Below are positions 24,950-37,024 of a stretch of DNA of 64,000 nucleotides, piece after piece. Source of the DNA: Polyporus tsugae. Lineage: Eukaryota > Basidiomycota > Agaricomycetes > Polyporales > Polyporaceae. The notes under the pieces were generated by a model, which worked only from the letters and a program-made list of their open reading frames with translations, was not told the DNA's origin and made no database searches. The stretch covers positions 560,501-624,500 of the forward strand of contig JAHRBS010000006.1 in NCBI GenBank assembly GCA_024305745.1. The letters are read 5' to 3'. The position numbers and the translations under genes are program-made. How positions within the stretch are numbered: position 1 is the stretch's first letter; the number at the start of each line of letters is the position of its first letter.

Positions 24950-27686
24950 TAAAGATGCGGCATCGATCTGTAAGTTTGCATCATCCATCTGTGGTACTTG
25001 CGACAGTGGATACACTCCGCGTACATGTGGATGTGTCTGGTCCAAGTTCTTCAAAGAGGTTTCTCAGGAGAGTTTGGGACGAGACTGGTCGGAAGGATAC
25101 CCAATCGGACTGAATCTGTATTGAGCGCATATATCCAGCATGTGACGTCCGTGTACACGTCAACTAGCCAGACAGTAACGCCACTGTGGATGTCATTGAC
25201 ATGAAGGCATAGTGGTAGGCACAGATAGCCCTACAGTTATTACTCAATGCTATATCTAGGGAAGCGCGTTTAAAAGGTAAGGCTCACGGTTGCTAGCGGG
25301 AGGTCCAGCTGGCGATGAAACTTGTTGACAAAGCCGACTCATGTCCGACACCCTCTCGTCAGAGTACAGGGCGATCATCAGCCTAGCACAAATAATCAGA
25401 TCTGCAAAGACGATGATGGTTTCAGAGAGTACTCAACTAGACTGAATCTATATGGATGATGCTTGACATGGGTGGAAGCCATAACATTGCCCCTGCACTC
25501 CCGTATTCGAAACACGAAATGGCCACGGGGAATCCAATATCGAGGGCCGGGAGTGTCCAAGTCGAGCCAGGGTGTAATTTGGCTGGGCCGAAAGAGACGG
25601 GGCCCCCGCGGGTCGACGCTGTGACGCTATGTGGCTCTATGGTGGTGTTTGGTTCAGAAGATGGCGGCGATCTGATGCTTCTCTCATGATAAGTGTCTAC
25701 AGGAGAGGAGCTGTAAGCACAAACTCGTCACAGTGGAGGGAAAGGTGAGCGAGGACCTGACTGGGTTACAATGTCTACGTGCCAGGCTAGTTGCGCGGGG
25801 TTCCGAGTCAGTACTAGGTGTCTATCTACATGGAATCATACCAGTGCGAACAGGTCAGCACCGACGAGGCTGGCCGCCCTCCCAACTCTGAATGGTGCTC
25901 TTGCTCAACCTAACCATGGTAACATGTACTGTAGCGTAAGCCTGTCTGAAAGACACGAGTCTAAGTTGTCAGTAAGTGATCGTGCAGGTAATAATCCCGA
26001 ACGTACCTTGGTGTCCGACCCTCTATATGCGGGCCGCAGAGTAGTTCTGCATGTATTCACCATGTGTCATATCTATGGCGTCTGAAGGGAAACAGTATGG
26101 TGGAAGACGTGGACGAGTCGTACGTCCGAGTCTGCCGCGCGCCTGTCTCAGACCATGGGGCGTCTATCAAAGCAGGAGGAGACACGCGGCAATTTAGGTT
26201 GAGGCTGAGTCAGAGTTCTCCTTCAACTTGATTCTATCCTGATTCTACTCTATGCAACCTCGAGATATTCCCCAGAATGACAATGCTGGTGAACCATAAT
26301 GATCTAGGCTGGTGGTGCACACGACCGTGGCAGTATTTAAGGGAATAACGACGGAGAGAGAGCGATCGTATGTGCTCCATCCTGGGTTCGAGTGGTCTGT
26401 GTCCTTCAGGGTTCCGCTGCTTGCATAGAAGTCTTCTGAACAAGGCCCCATCCCCTCAATTAGGCGACACAAATGAGTGATCGACTTTCCTACCTGGACA
26501 GTCGCACAATGGACCAGGATTCCTCTGTCAACCCACACGCTATAGCTGGAGTTTGACGATACATATCAGTTACTCCTACTCGGGATGTTCGGCTGGTTCA
26601 AAACGCACTGGCTGCTCCCTTCACGATTGTAGCTGAAAAGAGCCCTCCCATCACCGAGGTACTGCACCGCCATCTTTGCTGTTCGAAGGTCTAGTTCTCG
26701 CATTCACACAGGTTCCTGGATTGGCGTGCCTCGAGGAGAATGCTCCGCAAGTTGCCTCGCAAGCTCTACTGGCTGTGCCGAACCTCTGCTTCCTACATGG
26801 TGCGTTCAAGACATCGGAGAAACTGCATTTAGCCGCTCCTCGCGATAAGTGCCAATGGTCCTTTGGCCTCCTCGCATGCGTGCACTCATGCCGTCGTGGC
26901 CACCTGCCTCTCTAGGTGTGTTGTATGTCGCCCCCACAATATTCCTTTTCATTGTCTTTCCGGTCGAACAATCGCACCCTCTCGGAGGACAGAGCGAAAA
27001 CCTTTGCTGTGGTGTTTGCGGACCACCTCCGGCTGTCAATTGCGTGCTTCTGGAAGAGTCCGCCAACTAGAAGATGCTCAAACTAGCGCTGATTCGGTGA
27101 GTCAAGGGACACGTTGTGGATGAAGGGGTACCATGCTGACCTTCCGGGCCAGGCGCACACAGTTCGTTGGCCACTTCGTGACACATTCCAGCACTACAGG
27201 GCACCGAGGTCGTTGCCATATGGTTGCGCTGGCAGTTGTTGAGTGTCCACGTAGTCATCCTGTAATGGAGTACCCACCTGCTGATATGATGCCTGCATGG
27301 CAGATGGACGCTGGTAGTGATACAGTGTGACCACCCCCGTGCGATGGCTGTACCGGCCTTCTCACACTTATGGCGCACTGCCACTCGTGTTGACAGTACT
27401 TATAACTACGAACAGGTCCAAGGGCACTCAGCGCACCCCCTTGAATCCTACTACCCGCCGACTACGAGCCTTCAATATCCTTCCTGTTCAGTCTGAGTTA
27501 GTAGTCGTGATGAAGTAGTCGCTATCAAACTTGTACGTCACTTATTTCACCTTCATACCTGCTTAAAGGCTTATATCCTGTCTCTCCTAGGAACACACTA
27601 CAGTTGCAGGTCTGTGCAAGGCAATAGATGTGGATTACGCAGTGCTAATTAGGAAGGATCTTGTTCTGAAAGATTGCTACAACACC
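24950..27686. other. Gene-poor stretch, nothing recognised
   Basis: Short ORFs on both strands (for instance 26245-26538 minus, 26676-26915 plus) show no recognisable family or consistent splice pattern. The sequence just before 27687 presumably includes the HET gene promoter. Confidence 0.4.
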
Positions 27687-29750
27687 ATGCACCTGCTGGA
27701 TACCATAACTGGGGGGTTTGTTGAGAAGGACCCGAGGGATCCAGAGACCAAATATGCCATCCTATTGCACACCTGGGACCACGAAGGCGAGCAGACGTAT
27801 CAAGAGGTGATGGACATCCAGAGACGGTACATTACCAAGCGTCAACGTCCGCAGCCTTGGCCCCGTCGTGATTTCCAGAGTAACTCTCCATCTTCGGCCG
27901 AGCACCACCACTCCGAGCCGTTTCTTACCCACTCCGATCCCTCACATCTCTCGCACAACCCATCGTCGACGGTCTTTGTGGGTCCAGTCTCGGGCCTCCC
28001 TCCGGATGCGCGGGCCCCAGGCCAATTTAAGACACCACTTAGTCCCATCTGGGATGATGCGGAGCTCTCCCCCAAGATCCGGGAGGCATGCATAGTCGCA
28101 TGAACCAACGGCTATCGGTACATCTGGATCGACTCGTGCTGTATCGACAAGACAAGCAGTTCAGAGCTTTCCGAATCTATCAATTCCATGTATCAATGGT
28201 ACGCCCGTGCGGAGGTGTGCTATACCTTCCTCGCCGACGTTCTACCCAAAGAGGACCCTCGAGGAAAGGACTCCCACTTCCGACGTAGCCGGTGGTTTAC
28301 CCGAGGGTGGACGCTCCAGGAGCTCATCGCACCTGTGCACCTAGTCTTTCTCTCCATGGACTGGACTTTCATCGGATCGAAGCATAGTCTTGCCTCCCTA
28401 GTCTCGGAGATCACCAACGTCGGCTATAACGCCCTGCTGCGCGTGGAACCACTCAAGGAGTTTAGCGTCGCCCAACGGCTCTCGTGGGCGTCGAGACGAC
28501 AGACCACGAGGGTGGAAGACCGGGCATACTCGCTGCTCGGAATCTTCGACATCAACATGTCCACTCTCTATGGCGAGGGCGAGGGCGCTTTCCGACGACT
28601 ACAGGAGGAGATTATGCGGCGGATCCCAGACCAGAGTCTCTTCGCATGGGGAAATGTTTACCTGGGCTCCTGGCGCTTCCATAAGCCCGACCCTTCACCA
28701 TGGCGTTCGGATCCCCGAATTCTTCGCTGCTCTCGATACAGGGATCCAAATTACGGTACAATTTCCCTCCTCGCCCCAACCCTCGAGATGTTCGCAGAAT
28801 GCAGCAGCATTGAAGCGATTTCCCATGGCGAAGTCGTTCGCCGACTCCAGGACATCCTTCCAGTCGCAGATTACACCTTCACCCCCCATGGTATCCGCAC
28901 CCAACTCCCCATGGTACAACTCTCGCGAATTCATTTCCCTCCAGATGCAGCGATTTCTTCCGACGACATCATATGCCCCGACGATATCCCAATATCTCAG
29001 TGGTACCTGGTCATCCTTGGCTGCGAACACAAGGGTGTTCCTGGGAATCTCCTAGGACGGGTTTGCTATATCCCTCCCTCTGGGTCCAACGTCGATTTCA
29101 TGTACTGTGGCCGTGTGTCTAGCTCCTCACTACTGGAGCCTGGTAATCCCTCCGTTCATCTCCTGCCACTTTTGCCCCCCACCATCCAGCGTCTCCGCTC
29201 CGAGTCGTCGCACATAGACTTCAAAACGGCGTATATATTTCACCCTGACAAGGCTGACAGGGCACTCGAAGTTGCTCTCCGGCACCCACACGAGACGATC
29301 AAATTAGTGCTCCAGCGCAAGACTTGCGACACCCTATATACCCAGGGGTATACCGCCAATCTTGAAGGCGGAAGTCAGGCCCGCTTGACTAGTACTACTC
29401 ATTGGCTTACACTGTTCCACAACAAACACATCATCACCATCGAATACCAGCATACTCTCGAAGACAACGGTCTCCGGTTAACCGTCCATGCCCATGTGAA
29501 GATGACGGCGCCCCCTCTCCAACCTTCCGGCAATCCTTACGTGGCCCCCGACCCTCATCGTCATCTGGTCTATCCTAGCACCATATCCTAGACCGATTCG
29601 ATGCCATGGCGCCTGGACCTTCGGAATGAGCGGGTTATGCTCTATACAGAGGGGACCGGAGCTGTACTAACGATGAACCTCAACCTGCACCTCGCCACCA
29701 AGAACCACTACTTCCTGGGCGTCGAGGTTCTCGATGACTCCGCGGTCTAG
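27687..29750 (+). pseudogene. HET-domain (heterokaryon incompatibility) protein, two in-frame stops
   Basis: One continuous reading frame of 688 codons, interrupted by TGA at 28101-28103 and TAG at 29589-29591. The start is taken at MHLLDT, typical of the family. HET-domain blocks are YAILLHTWDHEGEQTYQE, then, past the TGA, GYRYIWIDSCCIDK, INSMYQWYARAEVCYTFL and RGWTLQELIAP. A DUF8212-like segment follows (RVEDRAYSLLGIFDINMSTL YGEGEGAF). Such proteins trigger cell death after non-self fusion in fungi. Both stops differ from a sense codon by a single substitution (CGA to TGA and TGG to TAG are plausible). No splice pair that would neatly remove the TGA was seen. It is most likely a recently inactivated allele; suppression or sequence error is possible. 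Confidence 0.82.
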
Positions 29751-31230
29751 ACTCGCTTGCTCAGGGCGCGGGGACGTGCCATTGTTGTCGTTGAGAGGAC
29801 GGGGCTGGGACGAGGACAGATGATCCGGATGGCGAGCGCAAGACCGGAGGTGCGAACCCGAGATGGGAGATGCGAGCGCGGGGTGCGAGAAACTGCGTAC
29901 TAGAAAGCAAGCTGCCGAGCGGATAGAAACGTCGTGCACCGATCACCATGACGATACCCCTACAAACATTATGACCATTTTCTCGGTGACAAGCTCTCTT
30001 CTGTGACTCAATACTTCGTATGCTTGTCCGTAGTGACGCCTTTCTGCCGGAAACGATATCAGTTGCCTGTGCGTGTAGACTTAATTAGCATGGTATTCGG
30101 TGTGCGGAGCTCGGTGTACGCATGTACTAGTACTAGTAGTGATGTATTAGTTTACGACATGCATTGACTGCTCGCCCCGTGGCAAAGTTCCGACGTCGTG
30201 TTCAAGCCATCGCAGCAAACGTTCGTAACCCTGATGAAGGAATATAAGGCATCGTAAGGCAGTAGTACAGTTGCCATCGAGTTGCTCACCGTGTCCGGCC
30301 CGCGAACTTCTCCTGGCTTCACAGAATCAAGGCTCGCAGCCCTAAGTAGGCTCGCAGCCCTAAGTAGGCTCGCATGCCTGATTACGGTATGTCCCCCACT
30401 CTCGCTGGCAGCGGAGGTGCACCGACCGGCTTCTCCTGACCATCCCCAAGCGACTCGTACTAGAATACGCAACCGACGTGTCGGATGCGTTCGCGTCCGA
30501 GTCCATGCTCATAGCTATAGCCTCTGCCGACAATGCCATGTCGGGGCCCCATGGCCGACCTGAGCGAAAATCCACTGCGTCCCGCCAAGGCCCTGGATGA
30601 GAGCGTGTCTGGTACGATAGGGGGCAGTTTGGTCGAGCAGAAGAGCCAGCGGTGCTCGCTATCGCGGTGTAGGCCTAGGGCACTAAGCGCGGTGGCGATT
30701 TCGGAGGACGGACGTGATTCAATGGTCAAGACCTGTAGGACTCAAATGCTTCGCGGTACGTAATCCGGAGGCGAAAAAGCGACGACTATTGAGAGGACTG
30801 ACCTTTATGATGCACATTGAAGGCTCGCCAAATCGCGTAGATGGGGAGGCCGGAGGCTTCTGGTGTGGTGTGCGGCAGTGTGCGATGCATCACTGTCGAC
30901 ACCGTTGTCTGCCAAGTACACTGGTAAGCTACTGTCCTAAATATTAGCAACCAATGCACCTAAGTGGAGGTCTCAGGATAGCTCAGTAGACTGGGGGCGT
31001 CGCACTGGTTGTTGAACGTTGGAACGTTGAGTCACTGCCAGCCTTTAAAGGCTTTGTGCGGGATGAGTCACGTGATGCCGTCATATCCCGCGCGCCTACG
31101 CGCTCGCCGCGCTTGAGTAACGCCACCACAGTCTTTCCTTGCTCATCCCTCTCCTCCTGTCTCCCTTACTTGCTATCCAACAACAACAACAACCCTCGAC
31201 CACCCTTACCTCGAGGTCCACGTCGCCAAG
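29751..31230. other. Intergenic, with a short tandem repeat
   Basis: No gene recognised. A perfect 18 bp tandem (AGGCTCGCAGCCCTAAGT) is present twice plus a partial copy at 30330-30380. The last ~150 bp before 31231 are probably the NEDD8 promoter and 5' leader (pyrimidine-rich, with CAACAACAACAACC). Confidence 0.5.
30330..30380. repeat. 18 bp tandem repeat, about 2.7 copies
   Basis: Two identical units at 30330-30347 and 30348-30365, then a partial unit to about 30380. It lies in non-coding sequence. Confidence 0.9.
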
Positions 31231-31758
31231 ATGATGATCAAAGTGAAGGTAAGCAAAGTAGTCAGTAAATGCGCACCCAATGAACGTGCCACTCACCTCC
31301 ATCTCGACCGCGTGCCAGACACTTACGGGCAAGGAGGTATGCAGATCGCGTGGCGACAATCCTCGAATGTCGAAATCTGACCCTTTCCAATCATTGTGAC
31401 CGGGTGCGAACCGTAGATCGAGCTCGATATCGACCCTGAGGACCAGGTGTGTAGCATATATCCACACATGCTTCTACCCCCTCGCTGAAGGCGTGACTAA
31501 CCTGCCATTCGCGTATGATAGGTCTCTCGTATCAAGGAGAAGGTCGAGGAGCAGTCCGGTGTTCCCCCACCTCAGCAGCGTTTGATCTACGCCGGAAGGC
31601 AAATGTGCGTGTTCATTAATTCCTCTGAAGATATCCATTCGCGTCCTCTGACTAGGAGTGGGCTGTGCAGGGCGGACGACAAGGTCGTCAAGGACTTCAA
31701 CATCGCCGCCGGGGGCGTACTACATCTCGTCCTCGCCCTCCGTGGAGGCGCTTGCTAG
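31231..31758 (+). CDS. RUB1: NEDD8/Rub1 ubiquitin-like modifier
   Basis: Five exons: 31231-31248, 31319-31336, 31417-31446, 31522-31604, 31671-31758, encoding 78 aa. The first three are micro-exons of 18, 18 and 30 nt that encode MMIKVK, TLTGKE and [10 protein letters not shown]. The protein has the ubiquitin fold signature [11 protein letters not shown] and ends [11 protein letters not shown] followed by AC. The two residues after the diglycine must be removed before conjugation, as in other NEDD8 precursors. NEDD8 is conjugated to cullins and activates SCF-type ubiquitin ligases. MIKVKTLTGKE and DDK at the Arg/Lys positions distinguish it from ubiquitin itself. All splice sites are GT-AG with consistent phase. 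An F-box gene lies in the same window, though not adjacent. Confidence 0.95.
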
Positions 31759-32413
31759 ACCCCAGTCTCACCATCCCTCGACATCATTTCGGAGCAAGAA
31801 GCACTTCACCCACGAGATCGCACTAGACTGCAAGGACTTCTGGTGGCTACGGGTGTGGGCAGATGTGAAGTAATAAGAGAAGTTTCATGTGGTGTATCCG
31901 TTGCAGTACGTTGTATCCATGTTAGATCCATCGCAATCTGGTGCTGCTATCACTTGCTTTCGTGCATATCGGTCCCTTTTCCCTCGGAGCGGCACGTTTC
32001 GCGCATCTGCGACGTCAAGTCCTACACGCTCAAGTTCATATCCCTTGCTCGCCGATGGGGACGCGACCTATGTGGGCAGTTCCTGGGACCTGGCGGACCT
32101 CCAAGTGAGCCATCGCTTTTGTTCGCCCGTTTGCGCCGCGACGTTTGCCGTCGTACTGGGCTTCTCTTCCACCTCCAACTCAGCCTGTATGCGTGTCTTT
32201 ATCCGTATCTTCTTCATGTCGCCTTCGCCAAGAGTGAACTCACTGCAACCAACACGCCCGGGTTCAAGCCTGGAGGGACCAAACAGCGCTAGGCAATGTT
32301 ATGCGACCGCGGAAATCAGGGCCGTTGCCCCGCAGCGGAAAGCTGAAAGACCGCGAGACCAGACGGCCGAACTATAGCCCTGGTGCGATGGCTTCATCCA
32401 GTTCTAGGGAGCT
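31759..32413. other. Intergenic, 3' flank of NEDD8
   Basis: An open segment near 31843-32290 has no recognisable motif. Probably NEDD8 3' UTR and spacer. Confidence 0.4.
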
Positions 32414-32749
32414 ATGGACGCTGACGACGCAGATGGATTAGATAACCCCTCCATCCGACTCTTGGATCCGCCAACCACGGGAAAGCGGCAAAATAAGAAA
32501 GCCGCCGCTGGGTCCGCTTCTTCTACAACACAACTCGAGCTTGGCCCCGCCGCATGCAATGCTCTGCTACCCATCCTCCCAAAGTCCACCGCCCCCTGCA
32601 CCGCCCCGGAGGTCCACCTCACCTCCAGTCCCTACGTCCTGTATACCCTTGCAGCCTCCAGCTCGTGCGACACACCCGGCTTCGACGCATACGTCAACGT
32701 TTGCCACATTGTCGAGCTCACGCGAGCCCGGGTCCCCTCTGAATCGTAG
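32414..32749 (+). CDS. Hypothetical 111-codon ORF (doubtful)
   Basis: A plus-strand ORF beginning MDADDADGLDNPSIRLLDPP, with a basic stretch GKRQNKKAAAG and no recognised domain. It faces the 3' end of the DUF6534 gene, 72 bp away. The composition is plausible for a protein, but a chance ORF or the 3' part of an unrecognised spliced gene is equally possible. I do not assign a function. Confidence 0.25.
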   Translation: MDADDADGLDNPSIRLLDPPTTGKRQNKKAAAGSASSTTQLELGPAACNALLPILPKSTAPCTAPEVHLTSSPYVLYTLAASSSCDTPGFDAYVNVCHIVELTRARVPSES

Positions 32750-32821
32750 GCCGACGCCGACACACAGTCCGAGTCCAGTGCAAAGAGATGATGATGCTAC
32801 ATACGAGTACAAAGACAGGCT

Positions 32822-35117
32822 TCACGCCGTCGTCTGCACCTTCCGCTCCTCCGCACCCACACTGTTACGCGAGTGCGCCTCCCTGAGGGTCATCCCCGGG
32901 CTGTACGAGTGCAGCTCGTCCTTATAGCGCGCCTCTGGGCTGTACGATGTCTGCTGCGCGCGGTGTCAGCTGCCAGTGCCAGTGCCGGTGAATACGCGAT
33001 GCGAAAACGGGGACGAGACGCACCGTGCCCGTGCCCGTGCTCGTGCTTGCGACGCCGCCGAAGCTGACCTCGATCGTCGGTGAGAGGTCGGTGTCCTTGT
33101 CCTTTTCCTTGTCCTGTGCGTTTCGCGGTTAGCGAGGACGACTACGCGGAGAGGGGAGGCAAGGGGACTGCGGGGGGGGGGCTTGCGGGAACTCACGAGG
33201 GCGTGAATGCCGCGGCACTGGCTGCTGAGCGGGTCGGTCGTGCCGCTGCCAGGCTGCAGGGCGCGCGTCGCGGCGTCGGGCGTGGCTACGGAGTTGAGCT
33301 CTCTGATGCGCCACCGGACGTTGAGCCTGCGTGTTGGAGGCACATGGTGTTCAGTGCCATCCGGGCATGAGCGATGAGCGCGACTTACGATGCGAGGAGG
33401 GCGTTGCAATACACTGGGTGGATACCGCATATATGTACGTGTCAGCTGGATGCCAGCGACAGAAAGAACGAGAGCGCGCGAGAACTCACGTTTTCCTACG
33501 ACGAGCTGGAACGGGATGAAGATGATCCGTCCGGGCAGCGCGGCGAACTGGGGGGGCAGGCAGACAGAGACGTTTGAGTGCGGAGAGGCGAGAATGGGTC
33601 TGCGCGCGAACATACCGTGACCAGGATACACGTTTGACACACACTGTGGACGGCATACGATGGGTGTCACAACATGGAGGAGCGACGCGGGGCAAGGTAC
33701 TCACGCCGTGAGTGCACCACACTCGATCGTGTACAGCATGAGCCGGTCGATGACCGTATCCGACCTGTCGCCATTCCCCAGAGAAGCCGTCAGCGGGAAT
33801 GTGCATGCGGATGGGGGGGTTGAGACGGACTTCTTGAATCCGGAGCGGCTCGTGTGGAGGTAGTAGCAGAGTCCCCACGCGATGAGGATGTCGCAGATCG
33901 CGGGCAGGCCGGTCGCCAGGCTTGCGATGGCCCTGACCTTGGGGAGCCCGAGGTTGAACAGGCTGCTCGCGCCGAGGCTGTGTCGCGGTCCCGTCAACTT
34001 GAGTAAATGCCGTCGCGGAGAGAACGAGGAAACAGAGCTTACAAAAACGCCGCCGTCCCTGATGCGCGCGGGGGGGGGGGGTGAGTAGCGTCGAAGGCAC
34101 TCCAGACGTTCGAGGACTAGGACTTACACGCTGCGGGGCCTGTACCGATCGGGTGAGTGTTCTGGGGGCCGAGCATAGCCTCTGAGACGACGTACCGAGA
34201 GACAGTATGGCGAAGACGAGCTTCCCCACCGCGCATGTCAGTACCTGGGCCGTAGCGTGCACAAGATCAGGATTTGGGCTCACGATGACGGATACGAGAA
34301 CCCTGTTTTTCCTGCTGACTTTTCGGTTGTTCAGTCCGCGCCGTACAGTTCGTCGGAAAAAACCCTTACCGATATACAGGCGGTACGCGAAGAAACTGCG
34401 AGCGGAACGGGGTTAGCGAAAACACTCAACGAGTACGGACGCACTTACAACTGCGTGAGCGTCGCTATGAGGGCCTGCGCTGCGATGAGATCGCCGATCC
34501 TCACGGGGGGACGAGATGCGCAGCACTCACATTTGCTCCGGTCTCCAGCTGGGTAAAGGTTCAATTGAGCGCGAACGGCAGAAGTTGGCAAGAACACGTA
34601 CTGCTAGGGATCTGGAGTGTTTCCAAAATGCATCAAATAAATATGTGTGCTGCGTTCTGAGACCCGAGAGACGTACGGAGGGGTATTCCTTAGGGTCGAC
34701 TGCGTGCCAAAGTCGTTGACGAAGAAGATGAAGGCCCCGGCCGTTATAGACGCGGTGGCCACGGTATCAAGAAAGCTACCCGCACGTCACGCGTCAGGAG
34801 CGGCCGTGCGCTCAGGATAGGGTGGGTAGTACTCACAACACGATCCCGACCTTGACGTGGACGTCGAGTGGGTGAGAGACATCATCCGCTCAGGGTATGG
34901 TCGACGCTCACCAAGACCTTGACTCGAACCAAGTCTTTGGGATTCTCCTTGTAGTATATGTATGTCTGCAGCATGGTAATGCCGTAGAGACTGGAATGTG
35001 TCAGGCTCTGCGCGGATCAAGTATTTGGGGATGCACGAACATAGATGAAGCGATCAGACCGACGATTATGCATCCGAGGGCCTCTTTGACCCTGGCCAAT
35101 TGTTCAGCAGGGGTCAT
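32822..35117 (-). CDS. DUF6534-family multi-pass membrane protein
   Basis: Minus-strand gene with about a dozen exons, many very short. It starts at 35117 (MTPAEQLARVKEALGC); exon 1 is 35117-35041 and exon 2 is 34990-34912. Spliced in order, the blocks read ILYGITMLQTYIYYKENPKD, LDTVATASITAGAFIFFVND, FFAYRLYIGKNRVL, VGKLVFAILSL, ATGLPAICDILIAWGLCYYL, TVIDRLMLYTIECGALTA, LPGRIIFIPFQLVVGK and NALLASLNVRWRIRELN. This is the order in the basidiomycete DUF6534 family, predicted to have about seven membrane helices. The last exon probably ends at a TGA at 32822-32824 after a hydrophilic tail. Exact internal boundaries are approximate, and one micro-exon appears to be only 14 nt. Function is unknown for the family. 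Confidence 0.8.
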
Positions 35118-36819
35118 CGTTGTAGCGGACCATGAAGTGGACGTGGAGGGCGGTGAGAGGGGGGTACGGGGGCGGTCGCGAGGACGACGAGGACTAAATG
35201 GCGGACGTTAGCTATATCTCTCTGGCACACAGGAGTCGAGGCCGAACTCTAACCAAAAGATACCAACTGGTGGGCGATTTGGGGCGATATGGAACAGATG
35301 ACAGCCTGTGACATCAGCTTAAGCCAAATTAGCCTGCAACTGGTTGTTTCATTCTAAGGAGGGCTGTTGAATAGACGGCGGACTTCGGTGCTGCGAATCC
35401 CCACGTTAACTGGAAGGAGTCCTCTGCATGCCGCCCGTGATTGATAGAAACCAGGTGCGGGCGAAGACGGAAGGGGGTCGGACACTGAGAGAACAGTGTG
35501 TCCGCGGAACTTGGAGATGACAAGACGATCGCAACAAGACATGTGCGGCATGGCTTCCGGAGCATAAGACGACACTGAGTGGAGACCTGGTGCACCGGAT
35601 GACTCGATGCCCGCTGACTAATCCACCAAGTCGGTACCACTGCGACGGTTCCTCCCAAACCAAGCTTGGGCGTCGGACGCTCCCGTCAACTCGGCGAGCA
35701 AGAGATCGAGGTCTTGAACATTCAATCTTGTTGTCCATACCTGTAAACATACTAGAGCGTACTAGTCGCAGACGCCTAGCATCAGACTCGCTGGACGTAC
35801 CTGAGTCAGGTAACGCTCACCCAAGATCAGCGCATGAAGCTTTGAAGCGTTGAAGATGATATGGTCGCGTGGTCACCGGTCACAGAGCGCTAGATCCGAG
35901 CCTTGCAGAATGCGATGCCCTGGCCATCGGCGGAGTCGTGAACCCACCCCTGTGCGTTTCCCGAAGGACCTCCAACGCAAGCCGAGAACAGAAGACCAAG
36001 ATCCCCACAAATGAGGGTATATGGGCAAGAACACAGGCCAGACGGGCCGGTGACGTCGTGGCCCGTTGAGGTGCGAACACAATCTGCGAGCAGTTGGAGG
36101 AAACGGTGGGGCCGTCGTCGCGGAGCGGAAGTGCAAATGAGTGTGTTCGTGGGAGGCATACTGGAGGGAAAGGAAAGGACGTCGTCCCGTTTGTAGCGGT
36201 GGTCAGACAGGGAGTTAAGCAAGGCATGTCCAGGATGGGGTCCACGTCGTACAGGTTACAGGCTCCTGCGATTTAACCTCCTCAGGCCGCCGGGACTTCC
36301 GTATACGTACGTCCGAGTCAATCGGAGGAAATGTCCATTGTTCTTGGAGAATTCGACGGCAGCGCAGACAGTGGTCTCAGGTTCAAATGTTGTTGTCAGT
36401 ACAGTGTGCCCTGGTGTCAATATTAATAAATATGACCCCATGGTACCGACATTCAGTACTCACTACTCAGTACTCACCGAAGCACACTTTTATCCACACA
36501 TTATCACAAATTGGCTTTTCGCGACTTTGGTTAGAGTAGTGATTGCTGGCTTTATGCGTAGTGCCGAAGACTTTCACGCGCGATACACGGAGTTTACCAC
36601 GTCTGAAACACAATTCTGAGGAGAGAAGCTGAACCATATCCATGTTGCCAGTGGGCGAGCGCAAAGTAGGCTGGATGTGGAAAGGTATCTCGACCCACGC
36701 GTAACCGATCCGGCTCGGTCCGGTTCAATGAGACCTTTACCGGAGCCTCGAATTGGACCGAGATTGGACCGATACTCTAATAGACGCCCACGCAACTTGA
36801 ACGCTCGGACTCGTGGGAC
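35118..36819. other. Gene-poor stretch, nothing recognised
   Basis: Short ORFs only, without motifs. It separates the DUF6534 gene from the left arm of the inverted duplication. Confidence 0.4.
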
Positions 36820-37008
36820 TCGGAGTTGTTTCAAACTTGTCCACGTCCGAGTCCATGGTAGGCATCCGACGTAAGTGCAGCACATACACACAGACCCACT
36901 TTAGTGTTTGAATAGACAGTGGTGGCGCGCATATAGGCGGTCGGACTTCGTTAGTCGGCAACTCGGGCTCCATGTCATCCCGCCTATCCGCAAGCAATGT
37001 CTCCGAAG

Positions 37009-37024
37009 TGGGGTCAGGGGCTCC
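37009..37024 (+). promoter_or_regulatory. Conserved 16 bp upstream block of NTPase copy 1
   Basis: GTGGGGTCAGGGGCTC lies about 70 bp before the ATG. The identical block is found at about 80 bp before copy B (52065-52080, minus) and about 60 bp before copy D (55329-55344, minus), while surrounding bases differ more. It could be a promoter element or simply conserved 5' UTR. Confidence 0.4.

Noticed and set aside
28570..29055. Long plus-strand ORF inside the HET gene
   Set aside because: It is another frame of the HET coding region; HET motifs lie in the main frame.
34069..34081. Poly-G runs near 33173 and 34070
   Set aside because: Short homopolymers in introns of the DUF6534 gene; no wider structure.
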